Source of the DNA: SIG603 sp964369225
GTDB lineage: Bacteria; Bacillota; Clostridia; Oscillospirales; Acutalibacteraceae
NCBI GenBank assembly: GCA_964369225.1
Contig: CAYJER010000006.1
Coordinates: 18,980 to 82,979, forward strand
Length of the DNA stretch: 64,000 bases
Direction: 5' to 3'
Both the position numbers and the translations under genes were made by a program. The first letter of the stretch is position 1, and each line of letters begins with the position of its first letter. Positions 51,588 through 63,000 of the stretch are shown one piece after another. The notes under the pieces were generated by a model. The model did no database searches. It worked only from the letters and a program-made list of their open reading frames with translations, and was not told where the DNA came from.

Positions 51588-53711
51588 ATGAATTTACGTC
51601 ATAAGAATAACTTAAAAGCAGTTTTGGTTGGCATGTTAATAATTGCTATATCTGTGTCATTATTTTGGTTTCTATTTGATTATGCAGATAAACAATTAAA
51701 AATAACAACACAAAACATAGTAACAGAAACAACCGAAGAACACCAGTATGAGTTTGAAATTCTTTTAAATGCCGCAAGCAACGACATATTAAGCTTAGCC
51801 AATTACATAAAAAACACAGGCTATAACGAGGATTTTCTAAATGAACAGGCTATTATTTTCGGACTAACCAACCCTAATTATGTGACCGAAATTATTCCAA
51901 ATGAATACAATTCATTCTCTAAAAGTTATTATCAAGAACATCAAGTATACATGTTCGTTCCGTACGACGACAAAGACATAATATGTTTAGGAACTGCAAT
52001 AGGCACAGGCGACAATAAATCTGTAGTGTTAGCTGAATATTCTGTTAAAGAGTTTTTTGATAGATTTGAGCGTACAATTAATTATGCCGACATGTTTATT
52101 ATTGATGCAAACGCACATGTAATGCTATCTACATTTACTAGCTCAAATAATTTGTTTGATGATATTTCTTCTGACGGCTTGACACAGGCTAAAATATTAG
52201 GTAATTTATATAATCAATCAGGTGGCACAGAAATTTATTCCTCTGCTAATGAAGATAGATTAGTCGTTTATTTACCTACCAATATAAACGACTGGAGCTT
52301 AATGCTTGTAGCAAATGCAGACGATGTAGCAAACGATATTCAAACATTATCCACTGTATTAATAGTATTTGTCATGAGTGTGTTCTTTATTTTGATGATG
52401 TTTTTATTGTTCTTCTGGAGATCAAAGAATGAGATAACACGACTTGCCTATTTTGATGAGCTTACTGGCTTGCCTAACCTAGCCAAATTCAAAAAGGACA
52501 TAACAGAAGTACTTAAGGCAAACCCTACTAAATCTTATGTAACCATAATGGTGGATGTAAATAATTTTAAAGCTATAAATGAAATATTCGACTTTGACAT
52601 TGGTAATCAGGTTTTAAAGGCATTTTCAAGGACTATAGACATTGTAAACGAAAAATCGTTCATAATGGCTAGAACTGGTTCAGACGAATTTATCATGTTT
52701 TCTGGTAATGGCTTCCTTGAAAACTTCGCACAAGTAAACAGTTATTTTGAAACTTACCTAAAAAGAAATGTTCCTGAAATTGAAAAACATCACCTAAGTT
52801 TTAACTACGGAAGATATTTTATAGAACTTGGCGAAACAGACGCTAACGACATTGTGACAAAAACAAGCTTAGCTCACAGCATTGCAAGAACAAAGCAAGA
52901 CAACACAATTTGGGATTATGACGACAATTACAGAGAGCAAATATTGGTACTAGCAGAAATCACAAATAAAATGGAAAAGGCGCTTAAAAACAATGAATTT
53001 GTAGCATTTTTACAGCCAAAATTCAGACTTAAAGACAACAAGATGATAGGTGCAGAGGCTTTAGTTAGATGGATAGAAGAAGATGGAACAATTGGTTTTC
53101 CAAATGCATTTATCCCACTTTTCGAGACTAACGGTTTTATAGTTGAGCTTGACAAGCATATTTTTGAAAATGTGTGTAAAACTCTTAGGGAGTGGCTTGA
53201 CAATGGTTATGAATGTGTTACTATTTCTGTAAACTTTTCTAGGGTTAATTTTAGTGATCCTAATTTTGTAAGAAATATATCAAAAATTGCAGATAGATAT
53301 AAAGTTCCACATGATCTTTTAGAGATTGAACTTACCGAGACTACAATACTAGATAATGAAGAAGATGTAGAAAAGGTAATTGACCAACTTCATAACGCCG
53401 GATTCAGCGTGTCTATAGATGATTTTGGTTCGGGTTATTCCTCTCTTGGAATGCTAAAAAACTTCAATGTAAACACATTGAAGCTTGATAGAAGTTTCTT
53501 TGTCAATAATAAAGAGGCATGGCGTGGAGACCTTGTTATAGACGGAATAATTAAATTAGCACACAGCATAAACATGAAGATTGTTGCAGAGGGTGTCGAG
53601 GCCACTCAACAAATTGAGTTCCTTAAAAGAATTAACTGCCAATATGCTCAAGGTTATTTCTTTGCGAAACCTATGCCAATTGATGAATTTGAGAGCAATT
53701 ATTTTAAATAG
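51588..53711 (+). CDS. Membrane GGDEF-EAL protein, probable c-di-GMP phosphodiesterase
   Basis: 707 residues from the ATG at 51588 (GGAGG seven bases upstream). Two transmembrane segments (about 10-33 and 255-280) flank an extracytoplasmic sensor of Cache-like size. The GGDEF domain reads ARTGSDEFIMF, so the first G is R-T-G-S: the active-site motif is degenerate and synthesis is unlikely. The EAL domain has IGAEALVRW, EIELTETTILD, DDFGSGYSSL, KLDRSF and VAEGVE, so hydrolysis should be intact. It probably degrades c-di-GMP in response to an external signal, with the GGDEF part possibly binding GTP. Confidence 0.9.
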   Translation: MNLRHKNNLKAVLVGMLIIAISVSLFWFLFDYADKQLKITTQNIVTETTEEHQYEFEILLNAASNDILSLANYIKNTGYNEDFLNEQAIIFGLTNPNYVTEIIPNEYNSFSKSYYQEHQVYMFVPYDDKDIICLGTAIGTGDNKSVVLAEYSVKEFFDRFERTINYADMFIIDANAHVMLSTFTSSNNLFDDISSDGLTQAKILGNLYNQSGGTEIYSSANEDRLVVYLPTNINDWSLMLVANADDVANDIQTLSTVLIVFVMSVFFILMMFLLFFWRSKNEITRLAYFDELTGLPNLAKFKKDITEVLKANPTKSYVTIMVDVNNFKAINEIFDFDIGNQVLKAFSRTIDIVNEKSFIMARTGSDEFIMFSGNGFLENFAQVNSYFETYLKRNVPEIEKHHLSFNYGRYFIELGETDANDIVTKTSLAHSIARTKQDNTIWDYDDNYREQILVLAEITNKMEKALKNNEFVAFLQPKFRLKDNKMIGAEALVRWIEEDGTIGFPNAFIPLFETNGFIVELDKHIFENVCKTLREWLDNGYECVTISVNFSRVNFSDPNFVRNISKIADRYKVPHDLLEIELTETTILDNEEDVEKVIDQLHNAGFSVSIDDFGSGYSSLGMLKNFNVNTLKLDRSFFVNNKEAWRGDLVIDGIIKLAHSINMKIVAEGVEATQQIEFLKRINCQYAQGYFFAKPMPIDEFESNYFK

Positions 53712-53723
53712 TTTTGTTAAATT

Positions 53724-53750
53724 TTATGACCGGATAATATCCGGTCATAA
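53724..53750. terminator. Perfect palindrome between convergent genes
   Basis: TTATGACCGGAT aat ATCCGGTCATAA, a 12-bp stem with a 3-base loop 12 bases past the EAL gene and 7 before the end of the XRE gene. Its centre GGATAATATCC equals the centre of the GGCGGATA-type arm. Probably a bidirectional terminator, though without T-runs. Confidence 0.6.
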
Positions 53751-53756
53751 GTGCCT

Positions 53757-54095
53757 TTAATCATTTTTATTTTTACACAAATTAGTGACAATAGATGAAA
53801 TATTTTCAAATTCATCTTTGTCTAATTTTTTTAATTTCAAATTTAAATCATTCATTCCTAGTGTATTCATATTTTCATAATCAAAAAAATCCATGGGTGA
53901 TATCTCTAAAAATTCACAGATATAGAAAAAATTTAGCATAGTAGGAAAATTTTTGCCCATCTCAATGTTATTAATAAAATTATGACTTTGCCCAATTGAT
54001 AAACTCATGTCACGTGCTGAAATATTTTTGCTCATTCTTAAACTATTTAACCTTTTTGCGAAATCTTTTATAAACAAATTATCTTCCATGTTCAA
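53757..54095 (-). CDS. XRE-family helix-turn-helix regulator
   Basis: 112 residues. The Cro/C1-type HTH is near residues 10-65 (FAKRLNSLRMSKNISARDMS, HNFINNIEMGKNFPTMLNFF). The C-terminus (LNLKLKKLDKDEFENISSIV) may dimerise. AAAGGAG lies before the ATG. It is divergent from the broken SLOG gene; shared regulation is possible. Confidence 0.85.
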   Translation of the reverse strand: MNMEDNLFIKDFAKRLNSLRMSKNISARDMSLSIGQSHNFINNIEMGKNFPTMLNFFYICEFLEISPMDFFDYENMNTLGMNDLNLKLKKLDKDEFENISSIVTNLCKNKND

Positions 54096-54160
54096 ACTCC
54101 TTTTATAATATTATACTTTATATAAAAGACTTTATTATAATATACATATCATTATTTCCA

Positions 54161-54189
54161 TTGACATATAATGAATATTGTTATATAAT
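54161..54189 (+). promoter_or_regulatory. Consensus promoter before the SLOG pseudogene
   Basis: TTGACA (54161-54166), 17 bp, TATAAT (54184-54189): the exact sigma-A consensus. Confidence 0.75.
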
Positions 54190-54224
54190 TTAAAATGTAT
54201 AATAATTTCACAAGGAAAATTAAC

Positions 54225-54565
54225 ATGACAAAACCATATACTTGTTGTTTTATGGGAGATAATATTATTGATAAATATGATTTTCCACGATTGAAAAAAA
54301 GGTTAAATATTGAAATTGAAAAATTAATACAAAAAGGATACTGCTTTTTTCTGTTGGGGGAGATTTAGGTTTTGACACAGAAGTTGCACTAAGTATTATA
54401 GATTTTAAAAATAAATATCCTCACATTAAACTTGTGCTTGTAGAGCCATACCTTGACCATACTATTGATTGGAGTTTACAAGATGTCAAAACCTATAATT
54501 ATATTAAAAATAAATCTAATTTTACATTTTCTATATTTGCTGAAAAATTAAATGCTTATTTGTAG
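54225..54565 (+). pseudogene. Frameshifted SLOG/DUF1273-like protein gene
   Basis: The first frame gives MTKPYTCCFMGDNIIDKYDF and LKKRLNIEIEKLIQKGYCFF, then stops at 54366. The +1 frame continues VGGDLGFDTEVALSIIDFKN and YPHIKLVLVEPYLDHTIDWS to a TAG at 54563. Together they match the DUF1273/SLOG pattern C-x-F-G...KGYxxFxxGGAxGFD...YPxIKLxLVxPY. The break lies in the T6 run at 54343-54348. The final TAG is inside the TGTAGG start of a dispersed element, so the original C-terminus was replaced. A consensus promoter and AAGGAAAA ribosome site remain, so loss is recent or is a sequencing error. Confidence 0.8.
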
Positions 54566-54741
54566 GAGAAGGTCTCCGTGCAGACGTGTTGATTAGCAGC
54601 GAAACCAATGTAGGGGACGGGTTTTCCGTCCCGAAAAACTAGAGGTTTTAGCTAAATTCCCATGGGACGGAAAACCCGTCCCCTACATTAATTTGTGCGT
54701 TTTAACGAATTTGTTTTAAATCAAAAATCCTAAGAAGCACA
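54561..54741. mobile_element. MITE-like element with decayed right end
   Basis: After TGTAGGAGAAGGTCTCCGTG, the left end CAGACGTGTTGATTA begins at 54581. The internal hairpin (54609-54687) is the GGGACGG type. The right end is eroded (TAAGAAGCACAAAG). Confidence 0.8.
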
Positions 54742-54784
54742 AAGTAAATTTTCAATAGTCATTCCCCTTCACCTTTAGTCCTTA

Positions 54785-54925
54785 GTCAAATAAGCCCCTC
54801 CCCTACAATATATTAACAAATTTATTATTATACAAACAAAATTTTTTTTAAAATTCTTTAATCAAAAAATCCGTAAGGATTTTCACATGAACTTTTCACC
54901 ATTCACTCTTCACTTTTCACTAAAA
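54785..54925. repeat. Family-B repeat before uvrB
   Basis: GCCCCTCCCCTACAATATAT, AAAAAATCCGTAAGGATTTT and heptamers TTCACCATTCACTCTTCACT, ending 8 bases before the uvrB ribosome site. It leaves little room for a separate uvrB promoter. Confidence 0.75.
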
Positions 54926-54939
54926 TACAAGGAGCTAAT

Positions 54940-56886
54940 ATGTTTAAAATTCATTCAAAATATAAGCCTGGTGGTGATCAGCCAAAGGCAATAGACGCAA
55001 TTGTTAAGTCATTAAACGACGGAAACCGAGAACAAACCTTGCTAGGCGTTACAGGCTCTGGCAAGACCTTTACAATGGCAAACATAATTGAAAAAGTTCA
55101 AAGACCTACCCTAATTCTTGCCCATAACAAGACTTTGGCCGCTCAGTTATGCTCTGAGTTTAGAGAGTTTTTCCCTGAAAATGCTGTTGAATATTTTGTC
55201 TCTTATTACGACTACTACCAACCCGAGGCATATATTGCCCAAACCGATACCTATATAGAAAAAGATTCCGCTATTAACGAAGAGATAGACAAGCTAAGGC
55301 ACTCCGCCACCGCCGTTCTTTCTGAAAGACGAGATGTAATAATTGTTGCGAGTGTGTCGTGTATTTACTCTTTGGGTGACCCTATTGACTACCGCACAAT
55401 GGTGGTCTCGTTAAGGCCTGGAATGGAGAAAAACCGTGACGAATTGCTAGAGAAATTAGTTGAAATTCAGTATGAACGAAACGACATTAATTTCACAAGA
55501 AATAAATTTAGAGTTCGTGGCGACGTTGTCGAGATTTACCCGTCTGGTGCCTCTGACAAGGCTATAAGAATAGAATTTTTCGGCGATGAAATAGACAGAA
55601 TTTGCGAGTTTACAGCCCTTACAGGCGAAACAGTGAGCGAGCTTAAGCATATTGCTATATACCCAGCCTCTCACTACATTGTTCCACCAGAAAAAATCGA
55701 GAAAGCCTTACAAAACATATCTGACGAGATGGAGACAAGAGTAGAGTATTTCAAGGAACAAGGCAAGCTAATAGAGGCACAAAGAATTGAACAACGCACA
55801 AAATACGACATTGAAATGTTAAGAGAAATAGGATTTTGCAAGGGCATAGAAAACTATTCAAGAGTGCTTTCAGGCAGAGAAGAGGGTTCAGCTCCTTTTA
55901 CATTGATAGACTATTTCCCAGACGATTTTGTGATTTTTATAGACGAGTCACACGCAACACTTCCACAAACAAGGGCGATGTATGCAGGCGACAAGGCAAG
56001 AAAAGAAAACCTTATAGAATATGGTTTTAGACTTCCATCCGCTAAAGATAACAGGCCTTTTATGTTTGAAGAGTTCTACAATAAAATAAATCAAGTTGTG
56101 TTTGTAAGTGCCACTCCAGGAGACTTTGAACTACAAAATTCACAATTAATTGTAGAGCAAGTCATAAGACCTACAGGACTTTTAGACCCTATAGTTGAAG
56201 TTAGACCTACAGAGGGGCAAATAGACGATTTAATCTCTGAAATTAATATAAGAGCCTCAAGGCAAGAAAGAGTTTTAGTAACCACGCTAACTAAAAAAAT
56301 GGCAGAAGATTTAACCGAGTACTTCACTAACTATTCAATTAGAGTTAGATACATGCACTACGATATAGACACGGTTGAAAGAATGGAGATAATAAGAGAC
56401 CTAAGACTAGGCGAGTTTGATGTTTTAATTGGAATTAACCTTTTAAGAGAGGGTCTTGATATTCCAGAGGTTTCATTAGTTGCCATTTTAGATGCCGATA
56501 AAGAGGGTTTCTTAAGAAGTTACCGCTCACTTATTCAAACAACAGGACGAGCTGCAAGAAACTCAGAAGGCAAGGTAATAATGTATGGCGATACAATCAC
56601 CCCATCTATGGAGCTTGCAATAAACGAGACCTACAGAAGAAGACAACTGCAAGAAGAATATAACACAGAACACGGAATAATTCCTAAAACCATTAAAAAA
56701 GATGTAAGCGACATTATAGAGATTTCAAGCCATAAAGACGACAAAAAACCTAAGCGAAAGCTTAACGCACTCGAAAAACGCATGGAAATTGAAAAGCTTA
56801 CAAAAGAGATGAAGGCAGCCGCCAAATTACTTGAGTTTGAACATGCCGCATTCTTAAGAGATAAAATTAAAAAATTACAACAATAA
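54940..56886 (+). CDS. uvrB: Excinuclease ABC subunit B
   Basis: 648 residues. Walker A is LLGVTGSGKT at 34-43. The damage-gripping beta-hairpin is SYYDYYQPEAYIAQTDTYIE and the helicase motifs include DVLIGINLLREGLDIPEVSL and SYRSLIQTTGRAARN. A C-terminal UVR motif (LTKEMKAAAKLLEFEHAAFL) binds UvrC. UvrB verifies lesions and hands DNA to UvrC in nucleotide excision repair. AAGGAG lies before the ATG. No uvrA or uvrC is seen here; a terminator follows at 57032. Confidence 0.97.
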   Translation: MFKIHSKYKPGGDQPKAIDAIVKSLNDGNREQTLLGVTGSGKTFTMANIIEKVQRPTLILAHNKTLAAQLCSEFREFFPENAVEYFVSYYDYYQPEAYIAQTDTYIEKDSAINEEIDKLRHSATAVLSERRDVIIVASVSCIYSLGDPIDYRTMVVSLRPGMEKNRDELLEKLVEIQYERNDINFTRNKFRVRGDVVEIYPSGASDKAIRIEFFGDEIDRICEFTALTGETVSELKHIAIYPASHYIVPPEKIEKALQNISDEMETRVEYFKEQGKLIEAQRIEQRTKYDIEMLREIGFCKGIENYSRVLSGREEGSAPFTLIDYFPDDFVIFIDESHATLPQTRAMYAGDKARKENLIEYGFRLPSAKDNRPFMFEEFYNKINQVVFVSATPGDFELQNSQLIVEQVIRPTGLLDPIVEVRPTEGQIDDLISEINIRASRQERVLVTTLTKKMAEDLTEYFTNYSIRVRYMHYDIDTVERMEIIRDLRLGEFDVLIGINLLREGLDIPEVSLVAILDADKEGFLRSYRSLIQTTGRAARNSEGKVIMYGDTITPSMELAINETYRRRQLQEEYNTEHGIIPKTIKKDVSDIIEISSHKDDKKPKRKLNALEKRMEIEKLTKEMKAAAKLLEFEHAAFLRDKIKKLQQ

Positions 56887-56910
56887 ATTTTAATTGTTTC
56901 CACTATTCAT

Positions 56911-56985
56911 TCTAGGGGCGTATATTATCCAGACGTGCCTCTTAGCTAATTTAGTCATGTAGGGGCATATTATCCGCCCCTACAT
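56911..56985. repeat. Deletion derivative of a nested element
   Basis: TATATTATC then CAGACGTGCCTCTTAGCTAA (56930 onwards) is a left end; the hairpin that follows (TGTAGGGGCATATTATCCGC, CCCTACAT) is collapsed to one short palindrome. The right end and right interior are missing. Confidence 0.75.
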
Positions 56986-57031
56986 AGCTGAATCTGATAA
57001 TATTTGTGTATTTAACAATTTATAACAAGAC

Positions 57032-57061
57032 AAGACCCTAGGGAAAATTCCCTAGGGTCTT
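57032..57061. terminator. Bidirectional terminator between uvrB and the giant gene
   Basis: AAGACCCTAGGGAA and TTCCCTAGGGTCTT form a perfect 14-bp stem with a 2-base spacer, between convergent genes. Confidence 0.8.
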
Positions 57062-57065
57062 TAGT

Positions 57066-60000
57066 TTATTCTGTTACTATAAAGTAGTAAGTTAATTCTT
57101 CACCGAACACTATTTTGTATGTTCCTTCACTTGCTAGTTGTGGTATTATTATTGCCACCACTAAGTCGCTAGGGTCTGTGTCTGCAAAGTCGGTTGTTAC
57201 GTCTTTATAGCTTCCGTCTGCTTGTTTTTGCTCTACCTTGTAGTCGGATTGCTTGTTTAGTGTGTATTCTAATTCATCGCCCACTGTTGGGAAAGATGAA
57301 TTATTTTCTATTATTACAAGGTCGCTTTCTACTGCTGTATCAGTTACTGTTATAGTTTCATGTTCTATATCTACTAACTTATTTACAGGTGGGTAATCTT
57401 TTTCACTATCAAGAACTGTGTATAGCTTCATTACTAGGTCGTAATCTTGAGCATCTAACCCTACAATTGTCACTGTTGTTTCTGTTGTAGTCACGTCTCT
57501 TACAAAGATATTGTCGCCTTGTAGTCTTATGTCACCCTCTGATCTTACTGCTAATCCAGTTAAGTCAATGCCTTGTATTGCTACTACATGTGTTTCTCCT
57601 GAATCTGCATTTTTATCTGCTTTTACAGTTATGCTGATTTCATTCGCTCCACTGCTTACACTTGTAGTTAATTTTGCTGGAACTTCTTTAGCTTTGTAAG
57701 CAATATTTACACTCTTATTCAAGCCGTTGCTAAACTCATAGCTCGCTGCACCTGTCTCCATATTATTCACTGAATTATCAACAATTATATGGTACTTATT
57801 TATTTCAGCTTCTTGTTTAACATATTTTGTGCTAGCTGTTCCCATTTGTATAAACTCTGTTAATTCTACTGTGTATACATCAGTTGGGAGTACATAGAAG
57901 TAGTACTTTGCTACGCTTGCACTAAAGTCTTTTAGGATTAACCTTGTTCCTTGCTTTATTGGACTTGTTGAGTTAATCTTTTCTGCCTCTGTTCCCTTTG
58001 ACTCAATTGTCATTGTGAAACTTGCGTTTTGTAGTATCTCGGCTGAAATTTCACTAGAACTTGTAAACGGTCCGTATACTGCCTTGTCTATAACATTTAC
58101 ACTTAAACTGTTTGTAATATACTCTTTCACATTTGTGAATGTGTTTAAGCCTAAACCTAAAGTGAATATGTTTGAAGTTGTAGAATTTTTTGTACCCTCT
58201 TGTGGCTTTGTATCTGTAGTTACTGTGTAGTTTACAGCTGTTTCTAGTCCTGACACTGCAATCATTTTGTATGTTTTTCCGTCTTCTGCTACATACTGAG
58301 CTATTGTAGTGCTTTCATTACTAAAAGCTGTGTCGCTTACAGATGTTGCATATTGTAAGTACATAATAATTGGGTGTGTGCCACCTGTTGGTGTTGTAAT
58401 AGTGCTATCTCTGTCTTCAATAGCTGGTCTTGCGCCATCTGATACTGCTATAACTTTAGCTGTGTTAGATATTGAAATATTTCCGCCTAAACCATAATAT
58501 CCACCGCCGATGCCTGCTGCCCAACTTCCGCCTATGGCTGTAACTGTGGCTTCACCGCTTATAGTTATAGTTCCGCCTGAACTATCTCTTCCACCGCCGA
58601 TGCCTGCTCCTCCATATCCACCTGTGGCTGTGACTGTTACACCGCTTATAGTTATTGTTCCGCCTGCACCATTCCATCCACCGCCGATGCCTGCTCCATT
58701 CTTTCCGCCTTCGGCTGTAAGCGAGCCTGTGCCTTTTATCTCTACAGTGGCTGTATTACCATCTTTGGTTTGAACTTGTAAGCCTGCTTTATTAGAACCA
58801 CTTTTTAGTGTGTTTGTGCCATCTAATGTAAGCGTTACATTAGAATTACCCTGAATATCAAATGCTATAGCATTATCTGTTTCTGAAACATTAATGTTTA
58901 CATTTTTTATTGTAACATTATGTGTTTCGCTTAAAACTGTTATTGTGTTTTTGGTTTCCTCGTTATCGCCTGTAACAGTAAATTCACCTGTGTAATTAGT
59001 CCATTCAGTATCTGCGCCTTGTTTGTATTGTAGAACGCCTGACTCTTCTCTTAGAGTTATATTGCCATTTGCTATATCTAGGCTTGGGTTGTTCTTTACA
59101 ACTGGTAATGTATTATCCTTAACTTCAGTAAAATTGTTTAAACCTGATGATATGTTCAGTACATTTACTTCTACATCATCACTGTTTTTAGCTTGTTGTA
59201 GTGCATCTGCTTTTTTTACAGTATATTCGCCTGTGTTCTCTACTGTAAAGGCTATAGATTTATAAGCTATTGTTGGTGAGTAGTCATAAGTGTTTGTGCC
59301 GTCTGTTAGTTTAGTAGCTGTGTTTGCTGTAACTGTTTCATTATAATTTAGCTCAATTACATTTGCTACTGTTTCACCTGCTGGTGCTGTAATAGTGTTA
59401 TCACTATCGTCTATAGCATTTCTTGTGCCGTCTGATACTGCTATTACTATGGCTGTGTTAGAGATTTCAATATTTCCGCCTGAACCATAAAATCCACCGC
59501 CGATGCCTGCTCCATAATCTCCGCCTTCGGCTGTGACTGTGACTTCATCACTTATAGTTATTGTTCCGCCTGAACCATTATATCCACCGCCGATGCCTGC
59601 TCCATAATCTCCGCCTGTGGCTGTGACTGTGACTTCATCACTTATAGTTATACTTCCGCCATCTGCGACTGTTTCATCTCCTGTGTACTCATATCCACCG
59701 CCGATGCCTGCTGCATAATCTCCACCTATAGCATCGAGTGAACCTGTGCCTTTTATCTCTACAGTGGCTGTATTATTATCTTTGGTTTGAACTTGTAAGC
59801 CTGCTTGGTTATTACCACTTTTTAGTGTATTTGTGCCATCTAAAGTTAGTGTTACATTTGAAGTTCCCTGAATATCAAAGGCTGTAGCACCACTTGTTTT
59901 TGAAACATTAATGTTTACATTATTAATTGTTACATCATGTTGTCCTGAGACTACTGTTACTGTGTTAGTAGTAGTTTCTCCTGAAACTGTGATTTCTCCT

Positions 60001-63000
60001 GTGTAAGTTTTCCACTCAGAAGTTCCTACTTTAAATATTTTAACTGTATCACTTACAGCTAAATATAGGCCTCCATTTACAATATTTACTTCTGGATTTT
60101 CTACAGTTTCAGTTATTGCGTTTCTTACATCTTCATACAAGTTTATACCTGTTGTCAACGCAAACTCACTTGTACGATTTTCTGTATCTTTAATACCTGT
60201 TTGCTCAAAAGTATCTGTCTCTACTTTATAAGTTTCATTATCTAAGACAAATGCTATATTTTTGTAATTTTCACTAGAAATATAATCATATTTAACAGTG
60301 TCATTTAATATGACCTTTGTGTTATTTGTTTCTAGCAAATAACTAAGTTCTAGTATAGAAATTTCTTCGCCTTCGCTATTTTGTATAGTACCATCAGTGT
60401 CTTCTATTGCAGGTTTTGTTCCATTTGATGTAGCTATAACTTTGGCTGTGTTGACGATTGTAATTACTCCGCCTGAACCATCATCTCCACCGCCTATGCC
60501 TGCTCCTTTATCTCCACCTTTGGCTGTCACTGTTCCACCGCTTATAGTTATATTTCCGCCTGCACCATTATTTCCGCCTGCACCATTATTTCCACCGCCG
60601 ATACCTGCTGCATAAAATCCGCCTGTGGCTGTGACTTTGGCTTCACCAGTTATAGTTATATTTCTGCCTGAACCTTTATTACCGCCACCAATGCCTGCTG
60701 CCCAAATTCCGCCTGTGGCTATTACTGTGGCTTCATCAGTTATAGTTATATTTCCGCCTGAACCTACACTTTCACCGCCGATGCCTGCTCCACCACCGCC
60801 ACCTTGAGCTGTAAGTGAGCCTGTGCCTTTTATCTCTACAGTGGCTGTATTACCATTTTTGGTTTGAACTTGTAAGCCTGCTTTGTTATTACCACTTTTT
60901 AGTGTATTTGTGCCATCTAATGTAAGCGTTACATTTGAAGTTCCCTGAATGTCAAAGGCTGTAGCACCACTTGTTTCTGAAACATTAATGTTTACATTGC
61001 TAATTTTCACATTATGTGTTCCGCTTAAAACTGTTATTGTGTTTTTGGTTTCTTCGTTATCGCCAGTAATAGTAAATTCACCTGTGTATTTAGTCCATTC
61101 AGTATCTGCGCCTTGTTTGTATTGTAGAACGCCTGACTCTTCTTTTAGAGTTATATTGCCATTTGCTATATCTAGGCTTGGGTCTGCTATCGCTAAGGTG
61201 TTGTTCTTAACTTGAGTAAAATTGTTTATACCTGATGATATGTTCAGTACATTTACTTCTACACCACTGCTGTTTTTAGCTTGTTGTAGTGTATCTGCCT
61301 TATTTACAGTGTAGTCACCTGTGTTCTCTACTGTAAAGGCTATAGATTTATAGGCTTTTGTTGGTGAGTACTCATAAGTGTTTGTGCCATCAGTTACTGT
61401 TGTAGCTGTGTTTACCTCTACAGTTTCCGCATAATATAGCATGATTGTGTTGGCTACTGTTTCACCTGTTGGGTTTGTAATTTTTTCACTAATTGCTTCA
61501 TATGTTCCGTCTGAAACCGCTATAACTGTTGCATCTGATCCTATTGCTATAGTTCCAGTTCCACCAAAACTACCATCTCCGCAACCTATGCCTGCTCCTT
61601 CGGCTCCGCCTTGGGCTGTTACTGTTGCTTCACCGCTTATAGTTATATTTTCGCTTGTCTTATATCTTCCGCCACCTATGCCTGCTGCATAATCTCCGCC
61701 TGTGGCTGTAACTGTGGCAGTACCACTTATAGTTATATTTTCGCCATTAAAATTACTTATGCCACCAATGCCTGCTGCATGATCTCCGCCTTGGGCTGTG
61801 ACATTCGCTTCACCGCTTATAATTATATTTCCGCCACCGACACCTGCTCCATATTCTACAGATGTGGCTGTGATTGTTCCGCCAGTGATAGTTACATTTC
61901 CGCCATTGTCATTATGTCCTCCACCAATGCCTGAACCACTTTCTCCGCCTTGGGCTAAGAGTGAACCTGTACCATCAATTATAACTGTTGCTGTTTCAGT
62001 ATCACTACTTTGAACTTGTAGTCCTGCTTTATTCATTCCACTCTTTAATATATTTGCAGTGCCATCAGTTAAAGTTAAATTAACTTTTGATGAACCTTGA
62101 ATATCAAAGGCTACGGCATTATAAGTTACTGAAACATTTATGTTTACATTGCTAATTGTAACATTATGTGTTCCGCTCTCTATTGTTATTGTGTTTGTGG
62201 TTTCTTCGTTATCGCCTGTAATAGTAAATTCACCTGTGTAATTAGTCCAATCAGAAGAGCCTTGTTTGTATTGTAGAACGCCTAACTCTTCTCTTAGAAT
62301 TATGCTACCATTTGCTATATCTAGGCTTGTGGCGTCAACTGTAGCTCCTTCAAATTTTTTCACATTTGTGAATGTGTTTAAGCCTTCTGTTATATTAAAT
62401 GCTTTGCTAATAACAGCAATTCCCTTTATACCTACTTGAGTTTCACCACCTGTTTCGACAGTGTAGTTACCTGTAGCAACATTTGCGAACGCTATAGATT
62501 TATAATCTTTAGTTGGTGTGTACTCATAAGTGTTTGTGCCGTCTGAAACTTTAGTTGCTGTGTTTGCTATAACTTCTGTCTCATAATCTAGCATTATAAT
62601 GTTAGCTACTGTTTCACCTGCTGGTGCTGTAATAGTGTTATCACTGTCTTCAATAGCTGGGTTTTCGCCATCTGATACTGCTATTACTTTGGCTGTGTTA
62701 GAGATTGAAATTTCTCCACCTGAACCATTTCTTCCACCGCCGATGCCTGCTGCAAAACTTCCGCCTTCGGCTGTGACATCTGCTGTACCGCTTATTGTTA
62801 TTGTTCCGCCTGAACCACCATATCCACCGCCGATGCCTGCTCCATTACTTCCACCTGTGGCTGTGACATCTGCTGTACCACTTATTGTTATTGTTCCGCT
62901 TGAACCATCTCTTCCACCGCCGATGCCTGCTCCATTACTTCCACCTGTGGCTGTAAGTGAGCCTGTGCCTTTAATCTCGACACTAGCGTTACTAATAACT

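Noticed and set aside
61441..62013. Plus-strand open frames inside the giant gene
   Set aside because: They are proline-rich mirror frames of a glycine-rich repeat, without ribosome sites, as expected for antisense shadows.
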